Part shown: piece by piece, positions 21,485-33,289 of the stretch | Position numbering within the stretch: the first letter of the stretch is position 1 | Layout of the letters: each line of letters opens with the position of its first letter | Assembly (NCBI GenBank): GCA_022606425.2 | Contig: JAHDVF020000577.1 | Location: 186,001-250,000, forward strand | Source of the DNA: Lepidostoma basale | Lineage: Eukaryota; Arthropoda; Insecta; Trichoptera; Lepidostomatidae | Direction: 5' to 3' | DNA: 64,000 bases | The notes under the pieces: generated by a model | Seen by the model: only the letters and a program-made list of their open reading frames with translations | Told to the model about the DNA's origin: nothing | Database searches by the model: none | Program-made: the position numbers and the translations under genes

Positions 21485-22004
21485 CACATTCGTCGAAGAG
21501 AATATTTTATATTTCATATCTTAAACTTAATTTAATTGTCTAGGGATTAACATTTTTTAAATTTATTGTAACACTTTTTCTAATCGTTACCTCACGAACG
21601 TCACTGGCACAGACTTCCCGCCAGTAGGTGCAGTTCCTGATTCGCCATGCATAATGGGGTAAGACTTTTTAGCTGACTAATGGAAGCGTTATTATAAAAA
21701 TACTTTCCTTCATAATATGATGCCGACAAAAATGTTCTCATACTTCTAATCCTGCAACCGAAATAACGTTTCTTTTTACCTACGCATGCTTATATTATAT
21801 ATGGTATGGACCTAGCTTAAAAACGAAATTACTAAAGTTATATTATTGTTATTGCAATAATATTAAAATAAAAATCTAAAAAAATGCATACATAAACATC
21901 ATTTCAAAAAAAAAAAATCCAACAATGTTTACTATACGGCGTTGATATAAATGTTATAAAATTAATAAAATTATGCTTTTTGATTCTCATGGAATGATTT
22001 AAAA
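21485..22004. other. No gene seen
   Basis: AT-rich with no supported feature; also true of 20855-21100. Confidence 0.5.
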
Positions 22005-22165
22005 CTCTGTATGAAATGTTTAATGTAACGTCAGATTTCTAGAATTTTTATTCTAATTGATGAGAGAAACATGTTTCGCTTAGCTACAGAGAGAAAGAGT
22101 TATCATTCAAATGTTACTTATGGCATAGAATAAAGCTTCTAGAAACATGAAGGTTTTTATCAATC
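22005..22165. repeat. Family D foldback, degenerate
   Basis: TTCTAGAATTTTTATT and AAGCTTCTAGAAAC mark the two outer ends; core unrecognisable. Confidence 0.4.
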
Positions 22166-22239
22166 AACATTAAATCCATAAGGTTTTTTTTATCAACATT
22201 AGCGAATCATGGAACTTGCAAAACCGAATTAAATTGAAC

Positions 22240-22317
22240 TAGAAATAGAAGAAGACAGTGTGGCGGCTCATTTTTATGCCTACGCTTTCGGGGAGACGGT
22301 GTGATGGTTAGTTAGTT
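22240..22317 (+). mobile_element. RTE alpha tail with internal deletion
   Basis: AGAAATAGAAGAAGAC is joined directly to the last coding block GGGGAGACGGTGTGATGG and TTAGTTAG tail. Confidence 0.55.
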
Positions 22318-22369
22318 TTGAATTCATTAAATTGAACTGCAGGTATTAAAATTGACAAAATATATTATA

Positions 22370-22590
22370 TAATAGTGAATTTTTGAAACAAGATACTGTA
22401 TTACATTATTAACCCGAATGAAAACGTTAGTTTTCTATGGCAAAGACATGCCCTTCTGAGGCATTATTAAATGTATGAAACATTTAATATAATACAACAC
22501 ATAAAATATAATAAAACTGCTAGAAAACTGACGTTTTCATTCGTGTTAATTATTTAATATGGAGTTTTACATCATTGTTCAAGAAACTTA
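22370..22590. repeat. Foldback element, family D
   Basis: Both outer ends (GAATGAAAACGTTAG at left, GACGTTTTCATTCGTG at right) and the TGGAGTTTTACATCATTGTTC end are present. The core reads GGCATTATTAAATG on the left arm; the right arm box region is deleted. Confidence 0.6.
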
Positions 22591-22594
22591 TAAT

Positions 22595-23285
22595 ATATAT
22601 TATATTAATTTATGATGACATGATCATTGAGTTTAGAATATAATGAAACAACATTTATATGGAAGGAGTAATTTGAAAAATACACAATAAAGGAGTAGTT
22701 TCTTCAAAACCTACCAAGGAAAAAAAATCCCACATGGATCGTATTAATGGAACAAAACACATTTTTATTTGAAACAGATTTTTTGGTTAAAAACATTATA
22801 TATCCGGTTTACCATCTGATATAATATTATATGAGAACTCCAGTTTTTAAATCTATCTTTTTGTCTACACCCACCCGATTACGAACAAGACACCATCTGT
22901 GGGCATTAAAATACATTAATTTCTTGCACGAATTCCGAAATACTCAAGCTATTTCCGCGAGTCAAATTTAAGTGTGATTATATCTGGTGCAAAAAAATGA
23001 GAACAATCAGTTAGTGACTTAACAAGTTGGCACTCCATTAGAGACTTGTTCTAACTCCTTAATGCATGGTATCTACTAGGAAGTACCAATTTACTCCACT
23101 TTACAACGAATTTGTGTGATGACAATAGACTTTAAAAAATAGAATTGATTTTAATAATACACCCGCGGTCTTTTATATTATTATGCTAGAAGCTTTTCAA
23201 GCCACTAAAATTCGCGATAGAAATATTATTTCAACAGGTTTGATGTGTAAATTTATAAATGGTAACTATATTCGTACGTAGTTGC
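22595..23285. other. No gene seen
   Basis: Nothing supported. Confidence 0.5.
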
Positions 23286-23289
23286 CAAA

Positions 23290-23475
23290 AATTGCTTTAA
23301 TTTTCTTTACATTTTTCCACATCATTCCACATCATCATCTATTAATAATTTAACTTCTTTTCATCTTTCATATTTCATCTTTTAATGATTTAACATAATT
23401 TTCTTTACATTTTTCCACATCATTTCACATCACATCATTCCACATTCCACATCATTCCAATTTTTTCCACACATT
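23290..23475. repeat. Imperfect tandem repeat, TTCCACATCA-rich
   Basis: A unit around AATTTTCTTTACATTTTTCC followed by CACATCATTCCACATCA recurs at 23290 and 23398, with extra short CCACATCAT repeats at 23420-23460. Confidence 0.6.
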
Positions 23476-23479
23476 CTTA

Positions 23480-24484
23480 GACAAACACGTTATTCCATGG
23501 AATCTTTATTATTAAGTTAATTCTTAAGATGAAGACTATAAAGATCGTTTTATTAAAAATAATACAACGTAAATATGAAATATAAGATCTGTAACTGATG
23601 AATATAAGGCTACTTTTTTATGCATATTGAGAAAACAATTCTAAGAATTACATTTAAAAAAATGTTAAAATTTTATTGATTTCAGTAGTACTAACTTTGT
23701 GATCATATTAAGTATATGTATTTTTTTTATATATTCTATTTGTATATTTCATAGCATTTAAATATGAGAAGAAGGTGTCAAAAGGCGTTTAAATATTATA
23801 GGGCAAGAAAGGTGTCGAAACGTGTGGTGTTACTTGTAAAAATTTACCTAACAACTTGAAAATAACTAAAGTTGGACAAAACGTCTACCGCAATAGCAAG
23901 AGCAGAAAGATAAGGTATTGATATTGATACTGAAACTTTGTCTGGTACGTTATACTGCAATTTGCGCTTTTAACACTTTGCAATTTTAGTCTTTTGCAAT
24001 AAAATATTAACGAATTTCAATTCAAAGTACATCATTAACAAATACCTTATAGTAAAGTATTTATGTTTCACGTTTTATCAAAAACCTCTCTTTAATTTTA
24101 TTATTGTATGAAAACAAAATAATTCAATTTTTAACAAACAATTGTTTTCATTAAAAATAAGACAAAACAAAAATTACAAAATTTCACAATTATGTTTATT
24201 TACATAAATAATGTTGTTTGTTTCACTGATATTTGTTTAATTTATTTTTTTTAATTTTCAATTCTTTGATATTTTCATAATTAAGGAAAAAAAATTAACC
24301 AATAAGCGCTCTACGTTATTGATTATAAGTTTTCCGCAGTTATGAAGGTTAAATATCTTCGTAGCGTGTCCAGAAAAATAAGCACATGCAAAAAAACTAA
24401 ATTTTAATAGAATTTTTTTTAAGTATTTATTTTTTAATGTTTTAATTTTGAAAATTTTTAATATTCGTACCACAATTCATTTTT
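23480..24484. other. No gene seen
   Basis: Nothing supported. Confidence 0.5.
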
Positions 24485-24489
24485 ATAAG

Positions 24490-24536
24490 ATTGTCGCGGT
24501 AGCTGTTTCGCCAACCTAAGTCTGCGTCATCGGGTA
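24490..24536 (-). ncRNA. Hammerhead-like core, family F copy, decayed
   Basis: Minus strand: box I CCGATGA (one change), stem II poorly paired, box II GAAAC intact, followed by AGCTACCGCGA. Same family as 34824-34867 judged by TTGGCGAAACAGC. Confidence 0.4.
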
Positions 24537-24539
24537 TTA

Positions 24540-25360
24540 CAAACACAAGAAACTGTATTTATTTCCGTTATGCATTGAAATGTCGTATGCAAATGTGTAT
24601 GAAAATATTTGATCGGAGAGAAAACAAAATATATATACTTTTTTTTTGTTATTTTGATTTTAAAGACCGTGAAATTTATCGTTCATATTGTCATTACCTG
24701 GTAGAAGAAACGCATTCCTTATTCACAGAACATTTATATCTCAATCTATAATTTTAGGCCCGTTTCAAGAATCGCCCCCTTATGCCTTGAATAGGAGTGT
24801 CGGCACTGCGCACAATACTTCATCGTATACTTTATCATGATTCTGTAATACAAAAGATTAGACATGGGAAGAGTTGACCAACCGTGAAGACAATGATTAT
24901 CTCGTCTACGGGTCGTTTAATTACATTAACACGAAACAAAACTGTCTGATAAACTATAGAACGGAGGCCTTAAGGTTGAAACTGAATGATTCTAGTCAAA
25001 TTATTACTACGAAAATCACTCACAACATAAAACAATCTATCTACTGGCTTTGCATAGATTATTTGATTAACATATTCGTTATGAAGAGTTAAGGAACTCG
25101 TCAAATGAGATAAAGAAGAAAATATAACTGTTGATATGGAGCAACAAAATGTGTTAGAATTTAATGTTCATTATACTTATATTTTTAAGTTCTTGCTGTT
25201 AAAGTGCCTAATTACAGCTAATTTAAAAACGGTGGATACGTGTAACACAAATTAAATAAACAAAAAAGTCCGGATCGTCCATGTCCACATATGCAACATC
25301 GAAAAAAACATTATGTGTTATTACATTATGTGCTAAAATTAAAAAAAAAATGGTGGATTC
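24540..25360. other. No gene seen
   Basis: The plus frame 24874-25092 (72 residues) has no recognisable domain. 25210-25360 holds degenerate copies of the upstream end of the SINE that follows. Confidence 0.45.
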
Positions 25361-25361
25361 G

Positions 25362-25677
25362 TGGAACATAAATTAAATAGACAATATGTGCACAATCTAA
25401 AAAGAACATTTTGTGTTAAATTATTATTATTTTGTTATTTTATTTTATATCATTGTATTTTATATTAGGTATTTGTTTTAGATTTATTTTGTGGGTGTTG
25501 GACGATCAAAGTGTGCGCGGGAGATGCCTATTGGTGGCGATGAGGTTCGCAACCCATCACACCGCGTCTCCCGCGGGGCGAAAAGAGAAGGATGGAGTGC
25601 CGCATCAGTAAAAGTGTGACAGTCTATTCTTTCTGCCTACCCTTTCAGGGAGACGGCGTGATGGTTAGTTAGCTAGT
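25362..25677 (+). mobile_element. SINE with LINE-derived 3' end (family Y), copy 1
   Basis: The same roughly 300-bp sequence recurs at 27401 and 59100. The 5' part is AT-rich, then a GC-rich core (CGCGGGAGATGCCTATTGG, GGTTCGCAACCC). The last 60 bp match the 3' end of RTE family alpha: GTGTGGCAGTCCATTCTTTC, the GGGGAGACGGCGTGATGG coding end and the TTAG tail. It is non-coding. GGTTCGCAACCC might be a degraded B box. Confidence 0.65.
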
Positions 25678-25789
25678 TTGTTTTTATACTTATATTGTTT
25701 TTTTCAATATACAAAATACTTATTTTGTTATTTGAAATGTCATGGTAGAAGAACATTGTAAATAATGTAAATAAAAATATATCGTCAGA

Positions 25790-25850
25790 CCATAAGATGA
25801 CACCGAGCTGGCGAAACCGGTCAAAGACACAAACATTCGTGGATTTTAAC
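25790..25850 (+). repeat. Family B fragment with degenerate hammerhead core
   Basis: GCGAAACCGGTC (25811) preceded by AAGATGACACCGAGCTG. Box I start is lost. Confidence 0.45.
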
Positions 25851-25930
25851 TCAATTTAAAAAGTTTTTATTTTATTTTCATTATTAATTATATATAATTG
25901 ATTTGATGATTGAAGTACGTTTATATAACA

Positions 25931-26250
25931 TAACTAATTAACCATTACTCTCCGAAGGGGAAGGCAGAAATAGTGGACCACCACACATTCTTTACTGTCA
26001 TACTTCTATCTCTTATTCAACATTCATATATCGTGTCATGCACGCACATCGGTTTCTCCGACTCCTCACTTGGCTGACTTTTTTTATTTTATTGATTTGA
26101 TCGTGCCCCGATTTCCTCGATCATCCTTTTTTTTTATTCTGTTTACGTCGTTCGCCTGAACTATCTTAAAGGCTCGTTCGTTCGCACTGCATTAACTTAT
26201 ACATGCATTGGCACTCTATCATATACACTATTAACACACATTCGTGTAAG
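25931..26250 (-). mobile_element. RTE LINE fragment (family alpha)
   Basis: Minus-strand alpha 3' end: CTCTCCGAAGGGG terminus, TTCATATATCGTGTCATGCACG (the C-M-T-R-C-M-N block) and upstream parts. No open frame. Confidence 0.6.
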
Positions 26251-26541
26251 TGATCTCTTTTTTACTGTTTATGTTATCTTATTCAAATCAAAGTCTAAGT
26301 GTAAATGACATACAATTTAATTGTTAATGAAAAACAGGTGGCTATGATATTATTGCGAGTTTAAAAATCATAAGAATGTGGTACGAAATTTTACTCGAAT
26401 ACATCATTCAATCTAAACATCAGTAGCGATCGGTAAACATTCTAAACTATGGAAAATTATTTTCATATTCACGAAGCAATTCATGTATCGTGAATAGATT
26501 TCGAAAACAGAATCCTATTCCATTGTCAAACTTTTTATTTA

Positions 26542-26765
26542 TATTATTGTTTCTTGAACAATGATGTTAAACTCCATATGAAATCATTAATATGAATGAA
26601 AATGTTTTCTATAAGTTTAATTATATTTTATGGGAATGATGTATTTCGCATATTTATCAAATGTATCACGTTTGATAATGCCTTAGACAAGCGAAATATG
26701 TCATCCACATTAAATATAACAAAACTTCTATAAAACAGACTTTTTCTTGGGTATTATTAATAAAT
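26542..26765. repeat. Foldback element, family D
   Basis: Complete inverted pair including outer TTGTTTCTTGAACAATGATG. The plus arm core has TTTGATAATGCC, AGGC-type stem remnant and GAAAT instead of GAAAC. Confidence 0.65.
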
Positions 26766-26897
26766 AACAAGACGTTTTATTATTTCTATTTAATTATAAT
26801 TCTTGTATCAATAAAAATAGTCAGCCACTACTGGAACAAAAAGTCTCATAAGATCCACAGATATGAAGACTCTCCGATCCTTTTAATCGAAAAAATT

Positions 26898-26945
26898 AAC
26901 CAGAGGAAGGATGTGTGCAGTCCGAAATATGTTTGTGAAAAGTGC
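26898..26945 (+). ncRNA. Hammerhead-like core, family G, decayed
   Basis: CAGAGGA (box I with U4 changed), A, GGA...TCC stem, GAAAT, ATGT, T. The downstream GTGAAAAGTGCAAAAAAGTG matches the arm at 8105. Confidence 0.35.
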
Positions 26946-26949
26946 AAAA

Positions 26950-27400
26950 AAGTGTTTAGAAATACAGTGTTTTTAAAAAGTTTTGCAAATCTAATTGCGT
27001 TGCTTATTATTCGAACCGTCAATGTATCGTGCTGGTGGATAAAGGGTTTATCTTGTAATTGCGTGGGTTGTACGTACCAGACGAGGCGATCATTAGACCA
27101 AGCCGATATTAGTGATGTGCCGAGAGTCTAGAGTGATTCACTAAATAATATTGTGAGCGGAATATTATTTAATCGTGTTTGATGGAAAGAAGTTTTTAAT
27201 CGACATTTCCTTGATGAGGGTCTCGATATAATTTGAACTATCACGCAATAATCCCAAAATCCAAGTCTACATACAATTGTGAGTTGCTGCAACGCGACTT
27301 TCTACTGAAATTATATATCCTACAACTCAAATGGTATAGGCTGAATCATGTGATCCTGCTAACTAATTTAAATAAAGGTCATTAAAACGGGTAAAATTAG
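26950..27400. other. No gene seen
   Basis: The plus frame 26913-27131 starts inside the family G repeat and has no recognisable domain. Confidence 0.45.
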
Positions 27401-27700
27401 AACATAAATTAAATAGACAATATGTGCACCGCCTAAAAAGAACATTTTGTGTTTAATTATTTTTATTGTGTTATTTTACTTTATATGATTTGTTTAAGAT
27501 TTATTTTGTGGATATTATACGATCGAAGTGTGCGCGGTAGATGCCTATTGGTGGCGATGAGGTTCGCAACCCATCACTCCGCGTCTCCCGCGAGACGAAA
27601 AGAAAAGATTGGAGTGCCGCATCGGTTAAAGTGTGACAGTCCATTCATTCTGCCTACCCTATCGGGGAGACGGCGTGATGGTTATTTAGTTAGTTAGACA
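27401..27700 (+). mobile_element. SINE with LINE-derived 3' end (family Y), copy 2
   Basis: Full-length match to 25362-25677, including the AT-rich start, the GC-rich core and the alpha-type 3' end with GGTTATTTAGTTAGTTAG tail. Confidence 0.65.
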
Positions 27701-28315
27701 ATAAATTAATTTAATTGCGCCAGAGTTGGACACGTGTATGCCCTATCGTAACTATACACTCAACAGAAGCGAAGGAGGGGACTTGTTGACTGGACTTGAA
27801 GGGGATATGTTTTTATGTTTTTGTGAAAAACTGGGAGAGTCTGCGCATGCGCGTTCAATTTATGTGTCGACTGCTTAATTTTGTAGATAATAACACAAAT
27901 ATATTTTAAATTTAAGTTTTCGAATAGAATAAGTTCAACGAAGTTTACGCGTCTTACTCATAGTAACTCAAAATTCGATTGAAGTTTCTTAATGGTTCAT
28001 CACTAAAAATATATTATATCTCTCTAGAATATATATGATAAACGGGATTATAATTTTCATAAACGCTCCTAATCCCAAAAATTTGTCTGATTTTAAAGTC
28101 CTATAAATAAGCACTTTCTAGGTGATGATGATTTTTAATAATTTCTTCAATTCTCTTTTTGAAAACATTATTTAAAAACAGCATTACTCCACAATTTAAA
28201 AAAAATTATACTCAAAATATTAAGAATTCTACGGTTCTCACAATCCATACAAGACCTTTTCCTTTGTACAGAGGCATGATTATCCCCAGTTGAGCCGCGT
28301 ATATTCTTCTTTTAT
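27701..28315. other. No gene seen
   Basis: AT-rich, nothing supported. Confidence 0.5.
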
Positions 28316-28317
28316 TG

Positions 28318-28474
28318 TTCACGTGAGGTATCGGAGAAATCGACGTACGTGTATAATACGATATATGAATGTTGAAGATGGGAGAGAAGTAAATTATGTC
28401 CAGAATGAACTCTATGGCGGTCCATTTTTTCTGCCCTTCTCTTCGGTGAGACGGTGCGATGATTAGTTAGTTAG
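28318..28474 (+). mobile_element. RTE alpha 3' tail
   Basis: GAGAAATCGACG, ATGAATGTTGAAG and the final GGTGAGACGGTGCGATG block with TTAGTTAGT tail; diverged. Confidence 0.6.
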
Positions 28475-28551
28475 TATATGTTTCGTGTTTTTTTGTAAAC
28501 ACCTATTTTTTTGTAGAAATTGAGTGATACACATGTAATTTATCTTTCTCG

Positions 28552-28595
28552 GCCGACATTACGGAGTTCGTTGTAGTCTCCATCTTCAGAGTAGT
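28552..28595 (-). ncRNA. Hammerhead-like core, divergent family A relative, decayed
   Basis: Minus strand: box I CTGAAGA is canonical, an extra T follows, and stem II GGAG/CTCC is perfect around a long loop. Box II has changed to GTAA, which should abolish activity. The loop sequence (ACAACGA) relates it to the copy at 49453 and to family A (GCAAG). Confidence 0.4.
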
Positions 28596-28609
28596 TATAT
28601 ATGTATTGT

Positions 28610-29319
28610 AGAAAATGCATGCTTAACGCCTTCTACGTTGTACCTTGTCGCCGGCAGTATGGAGCCAAGATCCCCAAAGCATATACTACCAACCGTGAAA
28701 ATCTTTGAGCGACACACATTCTGATAAAGCTTTCTGTCAGCACAAAGTAGAGAAAGCACAATAACGTGTCTTACATATTCCGCGTAATTGTATTAAACGC
28801 CTTCGGGTATTACCGAAAACAAAAGACATGTATTCTTTGTACGAAATTCAGAAATGGAATTAAGCCATAGCTAAGTGTGTTTTAATCTAGATACAATTTG
28901 AGGCTAACAGGCCTCCCTAATGAGGCGATTTGTTCCGAGAATTCCACTAGTTCCCCACTAACTAAATATTCATGAAAAAACTCGAGCACATTTTTCTCCC
29001 ATGGATATTAAACGCATATTTTCTTAAATCCTTGACAAAATCATCCGTAATCTGATCTTCGTGTCATGTTTAGATCTAATTTAATTAAGGAATTAATGTA
29101 CTAATAAAATTATGGTTGAAATCTTATATAATTGTTATAATGCCATCATACTTTGATGTTTTAATCCCCAATTTAAACACGATTTTGTATGAATAGATGT
29201 ATTTGGTACGATCCGGGATTTTTTTCCTTGCATTGTATGATATTTAAATGTCAAGGATTTTAAAGAGTTTTGTTCATAATCATATTTTTTCATAAGAATA
29301 TCTAGTAAGAACAAACAAC
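28610..29319. other. No gene seen
   Basis: Nothing supported. Confidence 0.45.
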
Positions 29320-29440
29320 TTCTACTGCTTCTCGACGCTTCATCCCGGTGTGGGACTTGGCCTCCTCCACAACGGTTCTCCACTGACTTTTGTCTCTTGC
29401 CATCTCTCTCCATTCTCCAACTCCTTTCGTTTTCTAAAAT
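29320..29440 (-). mobile_element. RTE-type LINE C-terminal scrap
   Basis: The minus frame reads E-W-R-E-M-A-R-D-K-S-Q-W-R, V-V-E-E-A-K, the very end of an RTE-type polyprotein. Confidence 0.5.
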
Positions 29441-29474
29441 AGAACAGCTCAATCAATTCATTTTCTAGAATAGA

Positions 29475-29655
29475 ATAGAACTAGAAATAGAGGAAGATTG
29501 AGGAAAACGTGGGACGATCAAATAAATCGATGCGTATGATGCGACGTATGAATGTTGAGGATCTGAGAGAAATATGTTAGGAAAAAAAAGTGTGGCAGTC
29601 CATTATTTGTGCCTACCTGATGACGCGATGGTTAGTTTGTTAGCTAGTTTTTCGT
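29475..29655 (+). mobile_element. RTE alpha 3' tail
   Basis: AGAAATAGAGGAAGATTGAGG to GATGACGCGATGG; a deletion removes the N-V-G-H-V block. Confidence 0.6.
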
Positions 29656-29659
29656 TTAT

Positions 29660-30639
29660 TAGTTCAAAACAAACCACATCTAAAAACTATTATTATTCAA
29701 ATCTGGTACTGTCACTCAACCATTAAAATTCCCTAGTAGCATGTTGCAAAAACTATTTGTTAAATCGTTTAAAAATTCAATCGTTTTGCAGTTATATTTT
29801 CAGTGCTAATGTTTATAACCTACCACAATTTATTTAAACATAGTATCTACTTCTTACGAGCAACAATTCATGGCCAAACCACCTAGCTGCCTTTGTGCAT
29901 TATCCGTTTGTCAAATAAATCACGAAAATAACATGTAACAACAAATTTATTGGACGTATATCACTTGCAATGGATTAGCCATAAATCAAAGTTACACCAA
30001 AACCAATTTACCCCTTACGCGTTTCACTAGTACAAAGTGACATACGATATACGCGTACAGTTCAGTTGCTTTATCTTGGCGCGGTTTCGCAGCAAAGTTA
30101 TTATTAGATTCATGTTCGTTATTTCTATACTACAATTTTGGAACTAAAATTATAGTACAGTAAAACTTGTAGGAGTAATCAAGAACCGATATGATTCTTA
30201 ATTCAAAATCACATTAAAGATGTGTACGGCTTTAACTTTAACAGAAGGTGACATGGTTTAATGATTTAATATGCATTGATACTAGTGGAGAAAAAAAAAT
30301 CATTTTCAATTTAAAATTTCAGTTACCTTTTTGAAATAACAGTTTTTTTGGCGAATAATAGATGTATATTTTTTTAATATAAAGGTACTGATTCAATTCA
30401 AAAATATTTCGGCATCTATAAATATGGTTCAAATTATTCCTATAATTGCGATATTTTTTTTATTTTTACGTCTAGACTCGTGATAATCTGTGATGTAAAA
30501 TATTTACTAAGTGTTGGTCTAATAAGGTTATATATTTCTAAGCTAGATGGCTTTCAAAATTATACATCTGGAAGAAATAAAGTCTATATTTAAGAAGTGT
30601 TTATAATTCAAAGCAATGTTTTTTATTTATTTCATTGTT
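29660..30639. other. No gene seen
   Basis: About 1 kb, AT-rich, nothing supported. Confidence 0.5.
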
Positions 30640-30790
30640 GATAGGCATTTGATAATGCCTTAGAAGGGGGAAACATGGCATTCCCATAAAATATAAGAAA
30701 ACTTCTAGAATACTGACGTTTTCATTCGTATTAATTATTTAATATGGAGTTTTACATCATTGTTCAAGAAACAATAAATTCATTGTTCAG
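30640..30790 (+). repeat. Family D, single arm
   Basis: A solo arm: TTTGATAATGCC, GAAACATGGC, then the outer GACGTTTTCATTCGTATT and TGGAGTTTTACATCATTG end. Box I is TTGATAA, with two departures from the rule, so no activity is expected. Confidence 0.6.
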
Positions 30791-31480
30791 TTTAATTTTA
30801 GCGATATAATCGAAATTGTGAAGTGTAATAAAAAACAAGAGAAGATTAGTGTTAAGATAATTCTATTTATTGTATTCATTTCGTAAAAATATACTCAAAA
30901 ATGGAAAATATATAATATTTATTTAATTTAAAAAAAAATCGTATCTTAGAAGCTTATCTACCATAAACGAATTTTGTGAAGAAAAATCCATTTTTGTACT
31001 GTCGGTTAGTCTATTACCAAAACAAGTCAATCCCACAATACTCAGCTGCGTCTTGCACTTGACCCTAAGCATTGGAGCTGACGCAAATTTATGACGAGTG
31101 ACGTCAGGCTCACATCACAGTCGTGAGTTATACGCCGCGGGAAGGTTATGGTCCGCGGGTCTGAGTTATCGATATTGCATACTCTTTCCTACCGCCATCC
31201 TGCGTACTTAATGTTATGGCCTATTGGATTTACTGTCCTGTGAAGTATCGGCCATGGGCGACTGTCCGGAATACTAAACTATGACATTGTTCTCTTTGAA
31301 ATGAGCCTTCTAAGCTGTGCGTGATAAAACACCATATGCTATTTCTGTATTATATGGGATATTCTACTTTATTAATATACGTTATTATTAAAGCTTTCTA
31401 TGACAGAATAACTCAATACTATCATTTTGAATACATATTAATATATAACTTAAGGTTAAAAAATATTTGTGTATTTTACA
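30791..31480. other. No gene seen; GC-richer patch at 31080-31240
   Basis: Unique-looking and less AT-rich in the middle; no open frame or repeat recognised. Confidence 0.4.
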
Positions 31481-31484
31481 CAAT

Positions 31485-31682
31485 ATTTTATTGGAGGGAA
31501 GACGCAGCGTGGGAAGACCATGGCTTTGTTTTCTTGGCAGTGTTCTGGAGGACCTGCAATTGTTGGGAGTTAGTCCTGAGGAGTGGAAGTCGAGATCTCG
31601 GGATAGCGTCGGCTGGAGAAACTTTTTGGAGGCGGCCGAGGTCTACCCTGGACTGTACAGCCAGAGAGAAGAAGAATAATTT
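31485..31682 (+). mobile_element. RTE-type LINE 3' fragment (family delta)
   Basis: A frame at 31467-31679 has G-R-R-S-V-G-R-P, V-L-E-D-L-Q-L-L-G-V, E-E-W-K-S-R-S-R-D and ends in a Glu run from a GAAGAA tail. This is the standard end of RTE-like polyproteins. Confidence 0.65.
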
Positions 31683-31720
31683 TACACAATACAATTCATA
31701 CTTAGGGCTACCTCCACCTG

Positions 31721-31830
31721 CATAGAATAAGAAACAGGCCTAGGAAGTGCAGCGAGACTAACGAAAAGACGTCGCTGCGTCCTATAACAATCTCGGGTGG
31801 CGGTGGGAACCTTCTATCCACAAAATATAT
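31721..31830 (-). repeat. Copy of the GC-richer repeat at 20491-20850
   Basis: Reverse complement of the unit at about 20660-20780, including GACTGTTATAGGACGCAGCG-like sequence. Confidence 0.5.
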
Positions 31831-31939
31831 CATATGTAAACTAAATTTACTGGTGAGCCATAGTAAACTATAGTAAATGAGCTTAAAATGAATAATTAAA
31901 TACACTATTTATAATTTACCAAAGAGAATGCAGATTCGT

Positions 31940-32240
31940 CAGCTTGTCTACATCCACTGCTGGATGTAAACCTCTCCACCCCCACGCCATCCCTCTCGGT
32001 CTCTCGCCAGTGTTTTCCAGGCCCTTCCCGGTGTCCGCACAATATCTTCGCTTCGCCTGATAAGCTGTCTCTCAACACTTCTTCGGCCCAACCTTGGTCT
32101 CCATTCAGTTAATCTCTGTCTCCATCATCCATCATTCCGTCGGCACACATGGCCAGCCCATTGCCACTTCATCCTTGCAATGCGTATCCCTTATCGGTGA
32201 CCCCGGTGCGTCTTCTAATCTCCTCGTTCGGGAAATGGTC
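31940..32240 (-). mobile_element. LINE 3' fragment (family delta-like)
   Basis: The minus strand resembles the end of an RTE-type element (tail near 31945 at 'CTGCTGGATGTA', then R-R-S-V-E-R-Q-L-I-like frame). Broken in all frames. Confidence 0.45.
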
Positions 32241-32394
32241 TCTAAGCAGGATACTGTAATTTTGTGCATTGCTTTTTTATTTAATATCGTCCGTGTTATA
32301 ATGATTCAAATGAGATGTTATAAATCATTATAATATCTGTCAAAACTTACCATTTTTGTAAACAATTTTATTATATTTTAAATATTTATATAAT

Positions 32395-32434
32395 ATCACT
32401 AATGAAGGGCTGGTTAGTCCGAAACATGTTAGAT
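32395..32434 (+). ncRNA. Hammerhead-like core, family C copy 3
   Basis: Box I CTAATGA (G5 changed to A), an extra A, stem II GGGCT with AGTCC (5 bp, one wobble), GAA, palindrome ACATGT (32424-32429), T. G5 is invariant in known hammerheads, so this copy is probably dead. The arm around it (32330-32450) matches 2100-2260. Confidence 0.5.
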
Positions 32435-32486
32435 TTTCTGTTAAGTCTAAATAAATAGGATGGTGTTAACCTATCTCTTATTATCC

Positions 32487-32527
32487 ATAATATGTTGGTC
32501 CCTAGCATGCCCAAGAGGAATACTAGA
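32487..32527 (-). mobile_element. Scrap of R1/Jockey-like LINE
   Basis: TTGGTCCCTAGCATGCCCAA followed by GAGGAATAC matches the block at 58730-58757. Confidence 0.45.
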
Positions 32528-32529
32528 TT

Positions 32530-33150
32530 TGTTGATACTCACCAATAGTGAAATTATTTTTATTTGTAAAGAGGAACGTTTAAATATCTTCACACCACCC
32601 TTATATAAATAGTTTGACTTGGCAAAATTTTAATTTAAACTTGTTAACTTGACTGATTACGTAAATAATTATCTAGATTACTAAACATTCAATTAGAGTA
32701 ATCATTTCAATACATTATACTCATTACCTTTGCCAGTTTCCGCGTGAATACATCTCATGTATTATGATACACATTATTTCGGATTAACATTCCCTGGCGC
32801 ACTAAATCTCCATCTGTTGACAGACATTTCTAGCAAATGTAGAATTGGAATAATATAATGTTTATCGCACAATTACCATAATATCACCAGTTACCAGGAA
32901 GTCTGAAATATCCAACAGAAACTTTGATTAGTTTGAAGATTAGTGTTTGCTTTGCTGAAATACGATAATCAAAATCAATCCAATACCATACAAATAAACA
33001 CTTCACAAGAACGCTATTAAGCATCAAATCTTCGAAATAACTTGGTTCTATATTTGATTTGCATGTAAACAGAACTGTCTTCAACAATTTCGTATTACCA
33101 ATTCGAAGAATCTACTTGTTCTTATAATATAATAGTTTAGGGACTTGGTA
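32530..33150. other. No gene seen
   Basis: Nothing supported. Confidence 0.5.
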
Positions 33151-33285
33151 ATAGTATACCTTTTACCAACCCTTCTGTATAGAAGCGAAGCATGGAACTG
33201 GCAAAAGAAAGAATGAATGTAGAAAAAATGCAGTAGAAATGAGATCTCTTGATGATGATTGACATGGCAGGACCAAATTAATTTG
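33150..33285 (+). mobile_element. RTE alpha scrap
   Basis: TAGAAGCGAAGCATGGAACT and GCAGTAGAAATGAGATCTCT match the Y-G-S-E-A-W and A-V-E-M-R-S blocks of 37264-37350; a deletion then joins to a GGACCAAATTAAT block. Confidence 0.5.
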
Positions 33286-33289
33286 CACT

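Noticed and set aside
23790..23850. GGTGTCGAAACGTGTGG as another hammerhead
   Set aside because: No box I or stem II could be found at a suitable distance.
31321..31725. A 134-codon plus-strand frame as a novel gene
   Set aside because: Its second half overlaps the RTE fragment in the wrong frame; the recognisable LINE end is in the frame at 31467-31679.
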